Origin: Eumeta japonica
Lineage: Eukaryota > Arthropoda > Insecta > Lepidoptera > Psychidae
Reading direction: 5' to 3'
Length of the DNA stretch: 64,000 bases
Assembly (NCBI GenBank): GCA_005406025.1
Contig: BGZK01001555.1
Location: 1-64,000 of the forward strand
How positions within the stretch are numbered: position 1 is the stretch's first letter; the number at the start of each line of letters is the position of its first letter. A model generated the notes under the pieces. That model saw nothing but the letters and a program-made list of their open reading frames with translations, made no database searches and was not told the DNA's origin. A program made the position numbers and the translations under genes. Positions 47,481 through 58,240 of this stretch are shown here, piece by piece.

Positions 47481-47579
47481 GAATTAAATCAAAGTTTCAG
47501 AAAGTCTACGTTGAGTGAACTACTTTCGAATGCCGTAAACTGCGGTTCAATAGGTTAATCCATACAGAATTTATGAGAG

Positions 47580-47611
47580 GTTCACACACGCACGCACGCG
47601 CGCACACAGAC
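47580..47611. repeat. short CA/CG microsatellite
   Basis: ttcacacacgcacgcacgcg followed by cgcacacagac marks the boundary just before the mariner remnant. Confidence 0.7.
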
Positions 47612-47635
47612 AAAAGGTTTAATTGATTTAACGAG

Positions 47636-48260
47636 TTCAAGCGTGGTCGCAGTGACCTGACTGGTGACCTGCGCGAGGGACGTCCTTCTGCGGCGACCGA
47701 AGACGGCATCAGTGCCGTGAGGCTCGTGGTAGAGCTGACAAGAGTGACCTACCAGCAGATTCGGACAAGTTTAGGCGTCGGTAAGAGTCAAGAGCACAAA
47801 ATCCTCTATGAACATTTAGCGGTCAGGAAGCTCTGCACTCGGTGGACACCTCATAATTTGACCGTGCTCAAAACTACGTCGTGTTGATTGGTGCCACGAA
47901 GTGATGCAAAGACTTGCCGGTGGCGACTCCAATGGTGCATAAGACATGGTTACACGTGATGAAAGCTGGATTTACTGACAGGATCCCGAAACCAAAAGAC
48001 AAACTATAAGTGGATGTTTCCTTTCGAGGAATTATCCAAACTAAAACGACATCAAATTATCAGAATGACAATTTATTATGCAAGAATTGTTTTGGAGATA
48101 AAAAGGTCACTGCAGACTAGTAAACTAACAATTGTTTGTTTCTTGTTTTGAAAAAAAGTTTGGGAAAAACAAGGATTCTACTTCATCATAACAACACTTC
48201 GTGACGCCAGACAAACAACTAACTATTTGGGGACGTTAGGTATACAAATACCTATTGGCT
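47636..48260 (+). pseudogene. mariner transposase remnant
   Basis: The plus strand reads FKRGRSDLTGDLREGRPSAA, then ISAVRLVVELTRVTYQQIRT, SLGVGKSQEHKILYEHLAVR and KLCTRWTPHNL. These are the second helix-turn-helix and the WVPHxL-type region of mariner transposases. After a stop at about 47885 the similarity continues in shifting frames: DESWIY-like at 47955, VWEKTRILLHHNNTS at about 48155, and RQTNN. The N-terminus, a complete catalytic triad and both terminal repeats were not found. It is an inactive Tc1/mariner copy that lost its ends. Confidence 0.85.
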
Positions 48261-49132
48261 CACCCGCCTTTGTAATTGTAATAGGCAATATTGTTAATTT
48301 ATGTTTTATAATAGTTAATTTGTGTTATTTGTCACTAACAACCAAACACAAATAGATAATTTAGTGTTCATTAATTGCTCTGACCTGATAATCGAAAAAT
48401 TAACATCAGGATTTATCTCGCCATTTACAGATAGAATTTTTAACTAAAGATTAGTTTAACACAAAGCAATAATTGGTAATAATGATAATGAATGGTATTA
48501 AGGATTAGTTTCATTTTTCCACATAGCTCATTAATAGTTAGATTGTAATAAAATCAAATATAAATCAAGCGTTGAAGTCATTATATTTACTTTAACATTA
48601 CTACAGAACTTATTTAATAAAAATTAAGTATAAAAAGTAGCCGTATAGATTTAATTACTGAATTTTTGTCATGTTTTGTATCAAAACATATGACATCCCG
48701 ACTTTACTGGTCTGTACATGTCGGCCATAGATTTAGGGTCATTTATCTAGGCGTTCTATCAAACCTAACTAAATCTAACAAATACATAGTACAATCAAAT
48801 AGAAGAACAACTTTTAAGGAAAGGTATAAATCACAGTACCAAAAAAACGATCTCAAATTTTTTGTAGTAAAATTTTATCTTCCGATACATATGAATGTGG
48901 TCGGATATCCCGCAATATTTCAAAAGGTTCCAATCGTGCTTGTGAAGCTCAGTGCCATTCGGCCCTACGTATATCTGTACAGAAGCTTGACATTTGCGTA
49001 GTAATCCACCTGACTATGTAGGCCCTTAATAGCATTTTGCAACATATGACCGCACAATAACCGCCTGTATCTGGATCAAAGGCTAAAAGTCTTTAAATAT
49101 TTTTGTGACTTCGAATAATAGGTGTTTCAACT
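48261..49132. other. AT-rich non-coding stretch
   Basis: No feature is recognised. An open frame of 111 codons at 48666-49001 has no identifiable domain. Confidence 0.6.
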
Positions 49133-49330
49133 ATAGCCTCTTCCACCATTTCCTTTTAAACTGAAATTTAACAAAAAGTAACTTTTAAAATAACATTTGT
49201 GTTCCACGTCCTCTCTTTAATGGATGTTTGGGCTGAATCCCCTTAAAAGAGGACGCGGAACGCGTAATTAATTTTAAAAGTAACTTTTAATCAAAAGTCA
49301 GTTTAAAAAGAGGTGGTGGAAGAAGCCTTA
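49133..49330. mobile_element. hairpin (foldback/MITE-like) element of about 200 bp
   Basis: Left arm from 49135 (agcctcttccaccatttcct, then tttaaactgaaatttaacaa, aaagtaacttttaaaata, ttccacgtcctct) pairs with the reverse complement of the right arm ending at 49328 (aggcttcttccaccacctct, tttttaaactgacttttgat, aaaagttacttttaaaatta, ttccgcgtcctctttt). The arms are about 85 bp with scattered mismatches around a loop of about 25-30 bp. There is no coding capacity; a ta flank on each side is possible. Confidence 0.75.
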
Positions 49331-50639
49331 AGTATTTTACTGACAAAAAAAGGTGTTTTGCTCACATATTGATCTGTGATTTGAAGATGAGTTTATTAGT
49401 TAGACGCAGAATAACCAAAGGTTTATCACGACATCTAGTAGATTCCAGGAGTTAGATACATCCCAGGAGTTAAATTCTACAAACGCATAAGTTACTGTAA
49501 AAACATCCAAATTGATATTCGTGTGACTACAATTTGAGTTCCGTTCGTTACTCGTACATCTTTATCATCAAATGTGAGTTCGAAAAAAAATGGAACCAAC
49601 ATGGGAATACTTTTTCTCAAATAAAAAAAAATGAGTCGATCAAGAAATGAAAAAATTCTACAGTAACAACAGTATAAAAATTACAATTGAATTGAGAATC
49701 GCCTCTTTCTTTCTTTTTAAGTCGGTTAAAAAATAGTCTCAAGTACTCTAAGTCATTCATTTAAAAACATTGCAAATGTTGTATTTGCAATTGTAGTTAT
49801 CACATCCGATATACTTTATCAGTCATTAAAAACCATATTATTCTCAATATCGGTAAACATCTCTGCCCATTGCCCTTTACTTCAATTCTTAAGGTACACG
49901 GCCCTTGAAATTGAGCATCGACGTTCCTTTCAAATACTACAATACGAATAAAAATGAACAAAGCGGGGCCGAACGAGCATATCGCGGATACCTTACTTCA
50001 AAAACAAAACGAAATTCTATTGGAACGTCGTCGAATCATAGCAGGCGGGCCGGCGCGCACGACGACCGTGGAGAGGGGGCTACCTTACAGATCCTTTGAA
50101 GTGGTCTAAACGAGATCAGTAGATCCGAACGGTCCATTCATCTTCGAGACGCAGAGACACCCGCCGACACTATCTGACGTCGCGATAAGGCGGCGGGGGC
50201 GGGGCGCGGCGCGCGGGCGGGCGCCGCCTTAACTCGTTCCAGACTGAACGCGTTCAGATGGATATTTTTGTCCCTAGCGACCGTTTAATAGCAACCGAAT
50301 GAGAGTTTAAAGTCTATTTTGGACGGAGTACCGCGTCGAAATAGGAAAAATCAAAATGCGCGAGACGCACATACTACGACTCAAACTTCTTAGCTTCTAG
50401 CTGTATAACGAGTATGATGCATTTGACAGCGAAAGAATACAGACGGTCATACCCACTCTTTTTTTCAACAGTCGATTGAAGTCAGAGAAAAGGAAATGAT
50501 TCACTTTTTCCCTGATCTAGACCAATTTGCTCTACCGGGACTCAAAAAGGGTACGAACACCTATGTAGACATAGAAACTGAAACGATTCGAATGGAGAGT
50601 GACAATGACAGCTTTATTGATGCTACTTACAACAAATAT
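49331..50639. other. non-coding stretch with a CpG island
   Basis: AT-rich to 49900, then a GC-rich island at 50040-50240. The core at 50187-50231 begins aaggcggcg and ends gcgccgcctt, giving a 9-bp inverted repeat. It could be a promoter island. No coding exon was identified. Confidence 0.45.
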
Positions 50640-50840
50640 AACAATGATAATATACACTTATGTCTATTTCCCAGAAGAGTAGACAGAGACCATAGATTTC
50701 CACATGGCATATCTCTCTTGTATCATATTCACCAATCTTTTCGTGCAAGCTTGTTGTTTTAGGGAGCTTAAAATTTGGCCCTTTTTAATATGCCATCAAT
50801 TTGGTTTCCAAAGGATTTTCTAAGATGATCCTGCCCTTCT
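50640..50840 (-). pseudogene. LINE C-terminal tail fragment (same family as 37600-39110)
   Basis: The plus sequence ttggccctttttaatatgcc at 50775 recurs at 37600. On the minus strand it reads ENPLETKLMAY, a stop, KGPNF, then further pieces ending EICHVEIYGLCL. The copy at 31530 has the same tail on the plus strand. Heavily degraded. Confidence 0.6.
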
Positions 50841-51029
50841 ATCGTATGAGATATACTCATGTCATTTAAATGGGGAAAACAGAACTCAGCATTTAAATTG
50901 AAAAAGAATGAACTGTGTAACAGTAAAAGACATGAAAATAAACAACTACGGCAGAACAAATGCCAGTGATCAATGCTTAGGATTTTTTTGCGAGTTAAAA
51001 TCCAAAATGAGAACACCCAAAAACTAACC

Positions 51030-51260
51030 AGAACAGTAGACATGTCTCACAGAATCGGCAAGTCGAAGAGGCAACTATTACGCCACATAGCTCATAGAAC
51101 TGATAACCATCAACTGGACCTCGTAATGTAGAACGACATGTCGCTATGTGGACTGACGGTATGGTCAAGGTCGCTGACCACCGTCGTTCCAGCGCAAGAT
51201 CATACGTCTTGGAAATTCGTAGGGAACGTCTATGTCTAGCAGTGAACGTCCAACGCCCAA
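51030..51260 (+). pseudogene. RTE-type LINE tail fragment
   Basis: The plus strand shows RQLLRHIAHRTDNHQLDLVM, then in the next frame MWTDGMVKVADHRRSSARSY. This corresponds to the GHIARRTDNRW...RWTDDLVKVAG tail of RTE-like reverse transcriptases. The final qqwts-like end near 51240 is also in place. Frameshifted. Confidence 0.65.
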
Positions 51261-51324
51261 AACTACAACAGTTCATATCAAATAAATATACTGGTGTGAT
51301 ATATAAATCAAATAAAGCAATTTC

Positions 51325-51480
51325 GTCACACAAATTTTCGTGGCTTCACCCACATAGACTAGAATAAACCATTTCATCTTTAGCATCGACCGAGACGAAC
51401 GTGATCCGTTCTCGATCTCGCTATTGATTCCGATATTACATTGTAAGAGGTGTTCATTCGTGGAAATCGATAATTAGACG
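51325..51480 (-). repeat. R2-rep family fragment
   Basis: aaattttcgtggcttcaccc at 51332, then gaacgtgatccgttctcgat at 51399, recalls the body of the 5840 and 57190 copies. It is short and degraded. Its orientation is uncertain. Confidence 0.35.
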
Positions 51481-52909
51481 CTTGCCTGCAACTACATTAA
51501 CACGCAGCATACAACCCACCGCTGGCCCTCGAATCTGTCCTGCCACTACGAATCCCTATTCAACGAATTGACTTCGAGAGGATTGACAAATATCGAAAGC
51601 CTAAGCAAGTGTTAATTGTTTATTTATCTTAGTCCGCTAATAGTTATATTGTTAATTTTACGTTCGTTTCATGCCTCCTGTGACAAGCAAGGAAGAGGTT
51701 GGGTCCGTATTTGTCTGTTGTTTTTAACACTCCTTATACCCTGGTGGATATGACTGTCTGCATTTTCCTGAGGATGTGCCTAGTTGGTATGAAACGCACG
51801 TAGAATTAACAATATAACGATTAGCAGACTAAGATAAATAAACAATTAACACTTGCTTAGGTGCTCAATATTTGCCGGCCCTGCTCGCGATGTTAATCTC
51901 TGGCCGGTCTTGAACTTCACCCTCCCTTCAACATTACTGTTAGCAACGACCCAGCGGCATAAAAATCAGAAAGCCTCAATACATTTCATCAAATGTGTGC
52001 TACCTAAACGTCACATCTTGCGTTTTCAACTAACTCCAAAAAAGAAGGAGGTTCTCGGTTCGTGGCAATCTTCTTTTATGTATATACCTCGATTACTCGA
52101 AAACGACCGATCCGATTTGAGGAAACCTATTTTGCTAAAGGATATTCTGTCATTATCATCAGGTCAGGATCTGATGACGAGATCCTGGAGGAAATGAAAG
52201 AACTTTTTAAATATTACAGGCACACCCATAGCGGTTTGGATTTTTTTTATAGTAACTCGTGCATTTGCTCTCGAATAGTATCATTCGTTGAAGTGAAACC
52301 GATAACGAAGACTATTGGAACTACTCACTAATAAATATTTCACGGGTTGCGATTCATTATTATAATATTGTTACTAAGCAATTTATGCTCGTCACTATTT
52401 ATATGAAGTGGAGATGATGGTGAAATATCAGAAGAACTCCACAACGATAAGCGTCCCAGCCATGGGAAGAAATAATATTTTGTAAAAGGTGATGACAAAT
52501 TGACATTAAACTATTGTAACTTAGATAAATTACAAACTGACCCACCACCAAAAAGCAAGGAACAAAAACAGTTTTCCAAAATATGTATCAACCATCTTCG
52601 AAAACCTTGAAATAGTCAAATAATTAGTTATTTATGGAATCGGTGCCAGCTAGAGCAAAGCAATTTGAAGGTGTGAAATAATGAAAGCGCTGAACATAAA
52701 ACTTATAACAGATCACCAAAATCAAGAAGATGTTTAATTAAAAACGATGTCCAATTATAAAATTGATATAACACCGCGTCTGACATATCTTTAGCTGCTA
52801 CTGACTCCAAGAGCAATTAATTATTTAATTATTTTAAAGGTTCTTAAAAGAGACTTATATTTTCTTTTTTGGAAAAGCTATTTTTATACTATAAAAAAGG
52901 CAATAGTTT
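51481..52909. other. non-coding stretch
   Basis: It contains a duplicated phrase: aatatcgaaagcctaagcaa with gtgttaattgtttatttatc at 51590, and inverted gataaataaacaattaacac with ttgcttaggtgctcaatatt at 51833. This gives an inverted-repeat pair about 240 bp apart. No gene. Confidence 0.5.
51590..51875. mobile_element. inverted-repeat-bounded unit of about 280 bp
   Basis: The left end (atatcgaaagcctaagcaag, tgttaattgtttatttatct, tagtccgctaatagttatat) is the reverse complement of the right end (ataacgattagcagactaag, ataaataaacaattaacact, tgcttaggtgctcaatattt). The arms are about 60 bp and the central spacer about 160 bp, consistent with a MITE. A relative of its end (cacttgcttaggtgttcgat) is at 22040. 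Confidence 0.65.
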
Positions 52910-52914
52910 TCATT

Positions 52915-53345
52915 TTAACTTTATTTTTTTTATATATCCACTCAGACTGCATAGTGCTAACCCTGGAGGGCATTCCGACGCACCCTCCTGTCCGCTCCTC
53001 GACCTGTGAATTCTATTCTCAAGTTGGAGAGGTCGATGAAGCTTATTTTTTTTGTGTTCGAACACCATCGGGGGTACGTGTATTTTTCGGCCGGGATGCC
53101 GCAGCCCGCTATCTTGCGCAGCGGATGCTGACGGAGAAAGACGACGTCGGGCTTCTCCGTGGGGCTGGGACTTGTGCCCCGGCCGCGAGATGCGTGCCTG
53201 CCATCCGTCTCTGTTGAGCTCGAGGCGCGTGTCGTCTACACCGCCCGGAGCGTGCGCGTCGTAGCTAACGGTCGCCACGGCCGCACCTCCGGGCGGTCCT
53301 GCGGTCTGCACACTTCCGCGCCCGCTAGTTCCGTACCGCTTCACT
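52915..53345 (-). other. isolated GC-rich block with a 144-codon open frame
   Basis: The block is sharply GC-rich between AT-rich flanks and has open frames on both strands (144 codons minus; 87, 70 and 62 plus). The minus product is Arg/Gly/Pro-rich, and no domain is recognised. A plus frame reads EAYFFCVRTPSGVRVFFGRD, which is less biased but also unrecognised. It is perhaps a remnant of a retroelement ORF1 or a SINE-like repeat. I cannot assign it. Confidence 0.3.
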
Positions 53346-54555
53346 AATTAAGCTAGCGTTTGTGTGTCAAATAAATTACTGTTAACTTCGAGGGCTTATT
53401 TCTCATAGACACGGACCGCATGTCCGCAACCCTGAAAAGAGCACCCTTCAAGCCCGTGACGAAAATTGCGGATACATATGTAATAAAAAAATATACATTT
53501 CATTAATTATTCAACATTTTTTGTAACGAATTATGGACGCCACATCTAGGTCTCTCAAATGTGATACTGAAATAAATTTAAAACCTAGATTTTGAGTATT
53601 TTTTTTATATACAAGGGATCACAAAATCTAATTTATTTGACGCTTAGAACCAGGGAAGCGAATCCTAAATAAATTTGGGGCTATTTATGTTAAATAGTAT
53701 CATCTAAAAATATAAGTTTGAATTGTAGATGCTTATCGCATTAAAATTTACACGTAAATTAAAAATAAAAAAATAAAATTCTCACGTCGGCCGGGGACTA
53801 GGTTGTTGTTATTGGAAACTGAAAATTAGAGATGTCCAAAAAACTTGTAAACCAATTACTATAAATCAAATACTAAAAATTATTTCGGTTCATATTATTT
53901 GTGTAATATCAAATTATTTATATAATAGTGACATTTTAGGATTTCTAAATGAAACGGTTGAAAAATTAGTCACTTTAGAAGCTGATAAACGTCAAAAAAT
54001 AAATTTGAAAAAAAAATATCATTAATAACCTTTCATGCATTTTTAAAGAGCTCAACGACATTCAACGTAACGAGGTGTGCAAAAAAAATATTATCCCTTC
54101 AATTTCACGCATTCAAAGCTAACCAAAAATCATCATTTTGTAATTTATTTATAGTCATGAAGCCTAGCGATCAATATAAAAATTGCGAAGTTTACAAGGC
54201 AACGATAGACGAACGGTTATATTTTTGCTTCTGGCTACGGAACCTTAAAAAAGAAAACTAAGACCAACCTTCTGAATCATGCGTTGAGCAAAAAACACAA
54301 TAGCCTCGATCATGCGTCCGACATCACAATACTTCGTTAGCAATTACTTCGGCCGGCATTGAGCAGCGGGAGACGCCGCGCGGAATAACTAGTGAGATTG
54401 GAATCATAAGAATTCCCGTCAGACATTCGGGAGGGACTCCACGTCCTTTAAGTATTACGCGAGCAGAGCTGCTAACTTCATTGAACAAGAAAAAAGTTCC
54501 ACGTGAAATTCGTATAAACTTCTATACCGAGAATGTTAACGATGTCGTTTGATTG
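53346..54555. other. AT-rich non-coding stretch before the gypsy element
   Basis: No gene is recognised. The last bases aatt at 54556-54559 are the left target-site duplicate of the retrotransposon. Confidence 0.6.
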
Positions 54556-54559
54556 AATT

Positions 54560-54640
54560 TTTAGGTAAAAATGCGGAAGAAAAACACCAAACAGTTTGTG
54601 TCAACCTCGGTGTGGCACTGTACATACTACATAAATTGAT
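54560..54640 (-). repeat. truncated 3' LTR (81 bp)
   Basis: ttaggtaaaaatgcggaaga through acatactacataaattgat repeats 56509-56589 nearly exactly, with extra A bases in two runs. Beyond ttgat the sequence is RT-coding instead of LTR, which marks the deletion junction. Confidence 0.9.
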
Positions 54641-55673
54641 TTAAGACCTCTTGTAAGTTCGTCAACGAATCTTTGGAACGTTTGACCTGCATTACGTAAA
54701 CCAAATGTCATTTACGGGAACTCATATAAACCAAACGGAGTCGTAATGGCGGTTTTTGGGATATCTTCTCCGTTTACGGGAATTTGGTTATAGGCTTTGA
54801 CCAAATCAATTGTCGAGAACACCTTGGAACCCGTGATATTATGAGAAAAATCCTGAATATGTCGGATGGGATATCGATCAGGGATGGTGCGTGCATTTAA
54901 CATCCTATAGTCGCCACAGGGTCTCCATCCTGATTCCTTCTTCGGTGCGAGGTGAAGGGGTGACGACCAGCAGCTTTCGGAAGGTCGGGCAGTACCATTT
55001 TAAGCATAGCTTCGAATTCGCATTTAGCTATCTGTAATTTGTCTGGCGCCAAGCGACGTGGTGGACAGGACACAGGAGGGCCGGGGGTGGTTTTTATAAA
55101 ATGAACAGTGTTATGCTTGGGACTACGTAAAGTGCCTGAAGGTCGAGTTATATCGGGAAATTTCGCTAAAAGTTTGTCATATCTTGTATCACCGAGCAGT
55201 ATTTTCACTGAAGATATCGTGCTGGATGATGTTGCATCTGACCCCGATGTAGAAAGAGTTGTGGTGTTGTCGATTAAGCGGCGGTTTCTGATATCCACCA
55301 TTAGATTGTAAAACTGGAGAAAGTCTGCTCCAATTATAGGTTTGGTGACATCAGCCACGACAAATCGCCACGGATAGGCTCGACGTAATGATAAGTTTAA
55401 CTCCAGGTTGACGTAGCCGTAAGTATTTATAGTTGTTCCGTTTGCAGCACTCAATTGATAGGTAGTCCTTGTACGTCGCTGTTGCACGGCCGAGCGTGGA
55501 AAACGCAAAGCTCGCTTCCGGTGTCTACGAGGAATTGCATTTTGGTGCAGCGGTCTGTTACAAACAGGCGACCAGGTACGTTGGGGCAGCCGTCTGTCGC
55601 CATTAGCGACTGCCCGGTGTGTTTTCCGCCTTGAAGTCGCATGGTTTGACACATTTATTGGCCTTGTTCGCAT
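54641..55673 (-). pseudogene. gypsy pol remnant: aspartic protease and N-terminal RT
   Basis: A frame from 55673 to 54897 contains the retropepsin region, with DTG motif (FLVDTGSELCVF, one frame over, at about 55530) and the end IIGADFLQFYNLMVDIRNRR near 55300. The RT start follows at 54903-54712: [20 protein letters not shown], then [15 protein letters not shown] (RT motif with catalytic-region Asp) and [15 protein letters not shown] is cut off shortly after the GLRNAGQTFQRF region at about 54690. The catalytic YxDD box, RNase H and integrase are absent. Small frameshifts separate protease from its flanks. Confidence 0.85.
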
Positions 55674-56447
55674 ATCGGGAGTGATACCAGCATAGGATAT
55701 TTGCGGTAGCTAGAGTCGGATCTGGTACAAGACTTGCTGCGTGAGCGTCCTTGGGGTGGCCACGTGACTTTGGACGCAATTGGCGATAGGAATGAGTAGT
55801 CAGCTGCCTCATTTGACGTCTGAGTTCAGCTATTTCACTAGTTAAGTTCTCTAGTGTGGAAGCATGGGCTGATACGGTGGAAGTGCACGCGACTTGTAGG
55901 GATGGAGGAGCTATCTCGTGTACTCGGTCGGCTAAATCGGCGAGCAACCCAAAGTAGGTGCTGTCTGCCCGGCGATGACTGTTTGTATATTTTGTGGTAA
56001 GCGGCTTGTCCATATTGTGATGAGTAAGTCATTGGAGATGTCGGGACCGGCCAGGCCTTGTAAGTGGCGGAGAAATTGCGAAGGTTTGCGGTCGCCAAGA
56101 TCCTCGTGCATGAGAAGTTGCTTTAGTTTCCGCTCTTTCGAATCTGATAGACGTTTGACAAGCTCTGTTTTAATATTTCGTATTTGCCAGTCGTTGAGGG
56201 TTTACGATAATATCTTTGACTTCTCGTAGATGCGTTTGGTCTAATTGTGCGATGACATAATATATTTTGTCAAATCTGCCGTTATTCCGGCGTTCATAAA
56301 CTGACCTTCGACTTGAGCAAACCATATTATAGGTTCTTCAGGCCAAAACGGTGGAATTTTTGTAGTAAGTCGACAAACTTCGTTAGACGTGCCGGGCGAG
56401 GCAATGGAATCAGATCCGGCATCTTCATTGTTTTGTGTTCTTGGCAT
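55603..56447 (-). pseudogene. gypsy gag remnant
   Basis: The start ATG at 56447 opens MPRTQNNEDAGSDSIASPGT, then LTTKIPPFWPEEPIIWFAQV and EGQF, the conserved gag N-terminus of this group. A frameshift at about 56250 ends the frame. Later frames carry MHEDLGDRKPSQFLRHLQGL near 56100-56040 and a zinc-knuckle-like CWYHSRYANKANKCVKPC near 55690. This is structural-protein coding sequence, broken in several places. Confidence 0.85.
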
Positions 56448-56489
56448 TTTAATAAAATATTTATATTTTGTTATTTGTATATTTTAGCG

Positions 56490-56508
56490 ATCACGTCGGG
56501 TCACCAGT
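56490..56508 (-). other. primer-binding site of the gypsy element
   Basis: Directly after the LTR the minus strand reads actggtgacccgacgtgat, the usual kind of primer-binding region for this element group. The specific primer tRNA was not determined. Confidence 0.6.
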
Positions 56509-56771
56509 TTTAGGTAAAATGCGGAAGAAAACACCAAACAGTTTGTGTCAACCTCGGTGTGGCACTGTACATACTACATAAATTGATAAACACGTACACA
56601 ACATATTATTTAACAAAAATAATTATAATCTTGTCTTGATAAAGATAAAGTAATTAAATACGAAAACACAAAAATATAGTTCGCGTAAACGTCTGTGTCA
56701 TGACATTTTTGTCTTGTCAAACTTTATTATTCTTCACAGCGTCGCGACACACGGAGTCCGGATACGCCACA
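56509..56771 (-). repeat. 5' LTR of the gypsy element (263 bp)
   Basis: On the minus strand it starts tgtggcgtatccggactccg and ends gcattttacctaaa. The start is set by the matching aatt target duplicates. It contains gaataataaagtttgacaag, a plausible polyadenylation signal (aataaa) near 56729. Only its last 81 bp are repeated at the left end of the element. Confidence 0.8.
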
Positions 56772-56775
56772 AATT

Positions 56776-57185
56776 TGTTCAACTTATTACGGAAGTAATT
56801 TAAATAAATAACAACGAAATCAAAACTAACAAACGCAATTCAATCAGTTCAATGGCTAAATATATCTTATCATTTGCCTTTGACCGAAATGGTTATTTGC
56901 GGCGTGCCTTTGTTTCTGTATTGCACGATTCTTAATTATTACCTATTCAAGCTCTCCGCGTGGATCCGGTGCGCGTCGAGGGGTGTCAGTGACAGTCCTC
57001 GTTACCAGGGCAACAACGACCGGGACTGTACGGCTTAACGTGCTTTCCGAGGCACGAAACGGCATCGTTTAATTCGACTAAGTAGAAACTTTAATCAAAA
57101 TTAATAAAATCGCTACAACGGACAGTCCGTCACTATTCAAACAAAGTAATTGAAATTTACGCGCGCGTATCGATAAAGCGGATAT
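56776..57185. other. non-coding spacer
   Basis: Mixed-composition sequence with a less AT-rich stretch at 56955-57070. No feature is recognised. Confidence 0.5.
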
Positions 57186-57690
57186 CCGTCTAATATTATA
57201 AATGTGAAGGTTTGTATGGTTTGACCTTTGTTATTCGATTACGATTTAAAAGCTAAATTGAATTCGCTGAACCTTTACAGTACTTTAGCTTGTACATCAG
57301 AATAACATATAGGCTACACTTTATAAAGGTACTAACTTATGCGGGTGGCTTCGCTTGCGTGATCGTAGAACGAATTTTTTACTTATGCTAATTGGTTAAT
57401 GGAAACAATAATTCTAAGAGAGATCCAAGTTCAACATCGATTTGGGATAAGCATCACAGACAAGACCGGGATCAGCATTGACAGCGTAAGTGAAATCGTT
57501 ACGATCTAAAAACTAACGAAAACACGAGTGTTATCGGTGTAAGAATGAGGATTCTTCCGAGGATGGAATCAAGAACGGGACCTAAATCCGGATCGTAGTT
57601 GATAATCATGGACCAATGTAATAGATGAAATAAATCGTTATGTGTCCACTTGGGCGGAGCCGCGGGTACAATCAAAATACAAACGCATAC
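57186..57690 (+). repeat. R2-rep family copy, near full length
   Basis: It begins gtctaatattataaatgtga followed by aggtttgtatgg. It runs through ggtggcttcgcttgcgtgat with cgtagaacg at 57345 and ends near acttgggcggagccgcgggt at 57649. The inverted copy at 32030-32475 has the same order. The head is typical of many lepidopteran non-autonomous repeats. No coding. Confidence 0.65.
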
Positions 57691-57715
57691 TCCATAATGT
57701 ATATACTAAGAGTAG

Positions 57716-58240
57716 TGTGCAGTGAAGTCAGAAACTATCGATGAGGAATTTCGTATTATGAGAGGTTTACGCCAAGGAGACCCTATCTCACCTATATTAT
57801 TCTCAGTCGTCTCAGAAATAATATTCAGGAACCTAGATTGGATGTTTACGAGACTAAATATAAACGGCAGAAACCTGAACCACTCGTGTTTTACAAACGA
57901 CCTAATCTTATTTTCTGAATGCCCGAAATCACTAGAAATAATGCTGCATCAATTAGCAGATGAAAACGAAAGCAGGGCTATCAATGAATTTAGCCAAAAC
58001 AAAATGTTTTCAAACTTTTCACAAACAAATATAATAAAACTTAATAATAAGTAAATAGAATACGTACATGAACACAAATACCTGGGGCGGTTAATATCTA
58101 CTGGAGACTGCATGAGAAAAGAAATAGAAAAAAGAATAGCTAACATATGGAAACGTTATTGATCACTCAGTAAAGAAATGAAAAAAAAAGAAATGCCTAT
58201 GAAAGAAAAAAGGAAAGTATATATATGTAGTATAATACGT
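57716..58240 (+). pseudogene. RTE-type LINE reverse-transcriptase fragment (part 1)
   Basis: The open frame at 57722-58054 encodes FRIMRGLRQGDPISPILFSV (RT motif RQGDPISP), then NHSCFTNDLILFSE, where the catalytic F/Y-ADD has become FTND, and LHQLADENE. After a stop it continues IEYVHEHKYLGRLISTGDCM and RKEIEKRIANIWKRY. This is the palm and thumb region of an RTE-clade RT, truncated at the 5' end. The sequence breaks near 58240 after KRKVYICSIIRV. Confidence 0.85.

Larger units (their letters stand above)
54560..56771 (-). mobile_element. Ty3/gypsy-type LTR retrotransposon, internally deleted
   Basis: On the minus strand the order is a 263-bp 5' LTR (56771-56509), then a primer-binding-like site actggtgacccgacg, then gag, a zinc knuckle, protease and the start of RT. 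This joins abruptly to the last 81 bp of the 3' LTR (54640-54560). The element is flanked by aatt at 54556-54559 and 56772-56775, a 4-bp target duplication as in gypsy elements. RNase H, integrase and most of the 3' LTR are missing. The two LTR ends differ by only about two single-base indels. Coding frames carry small indels, so the element is dead. Confidence 0.88.

Noticed and set aside
48666..49001. 111-codon open frame
   Set aside because: No domain, no repeat-family match, no splice context; likely chance in AT-rich DNA.
55108..55311. Plus-strand frames across the gypsy pol region
   Set aside because: They are shadows of the minus-strand protease/RT coding sequence.
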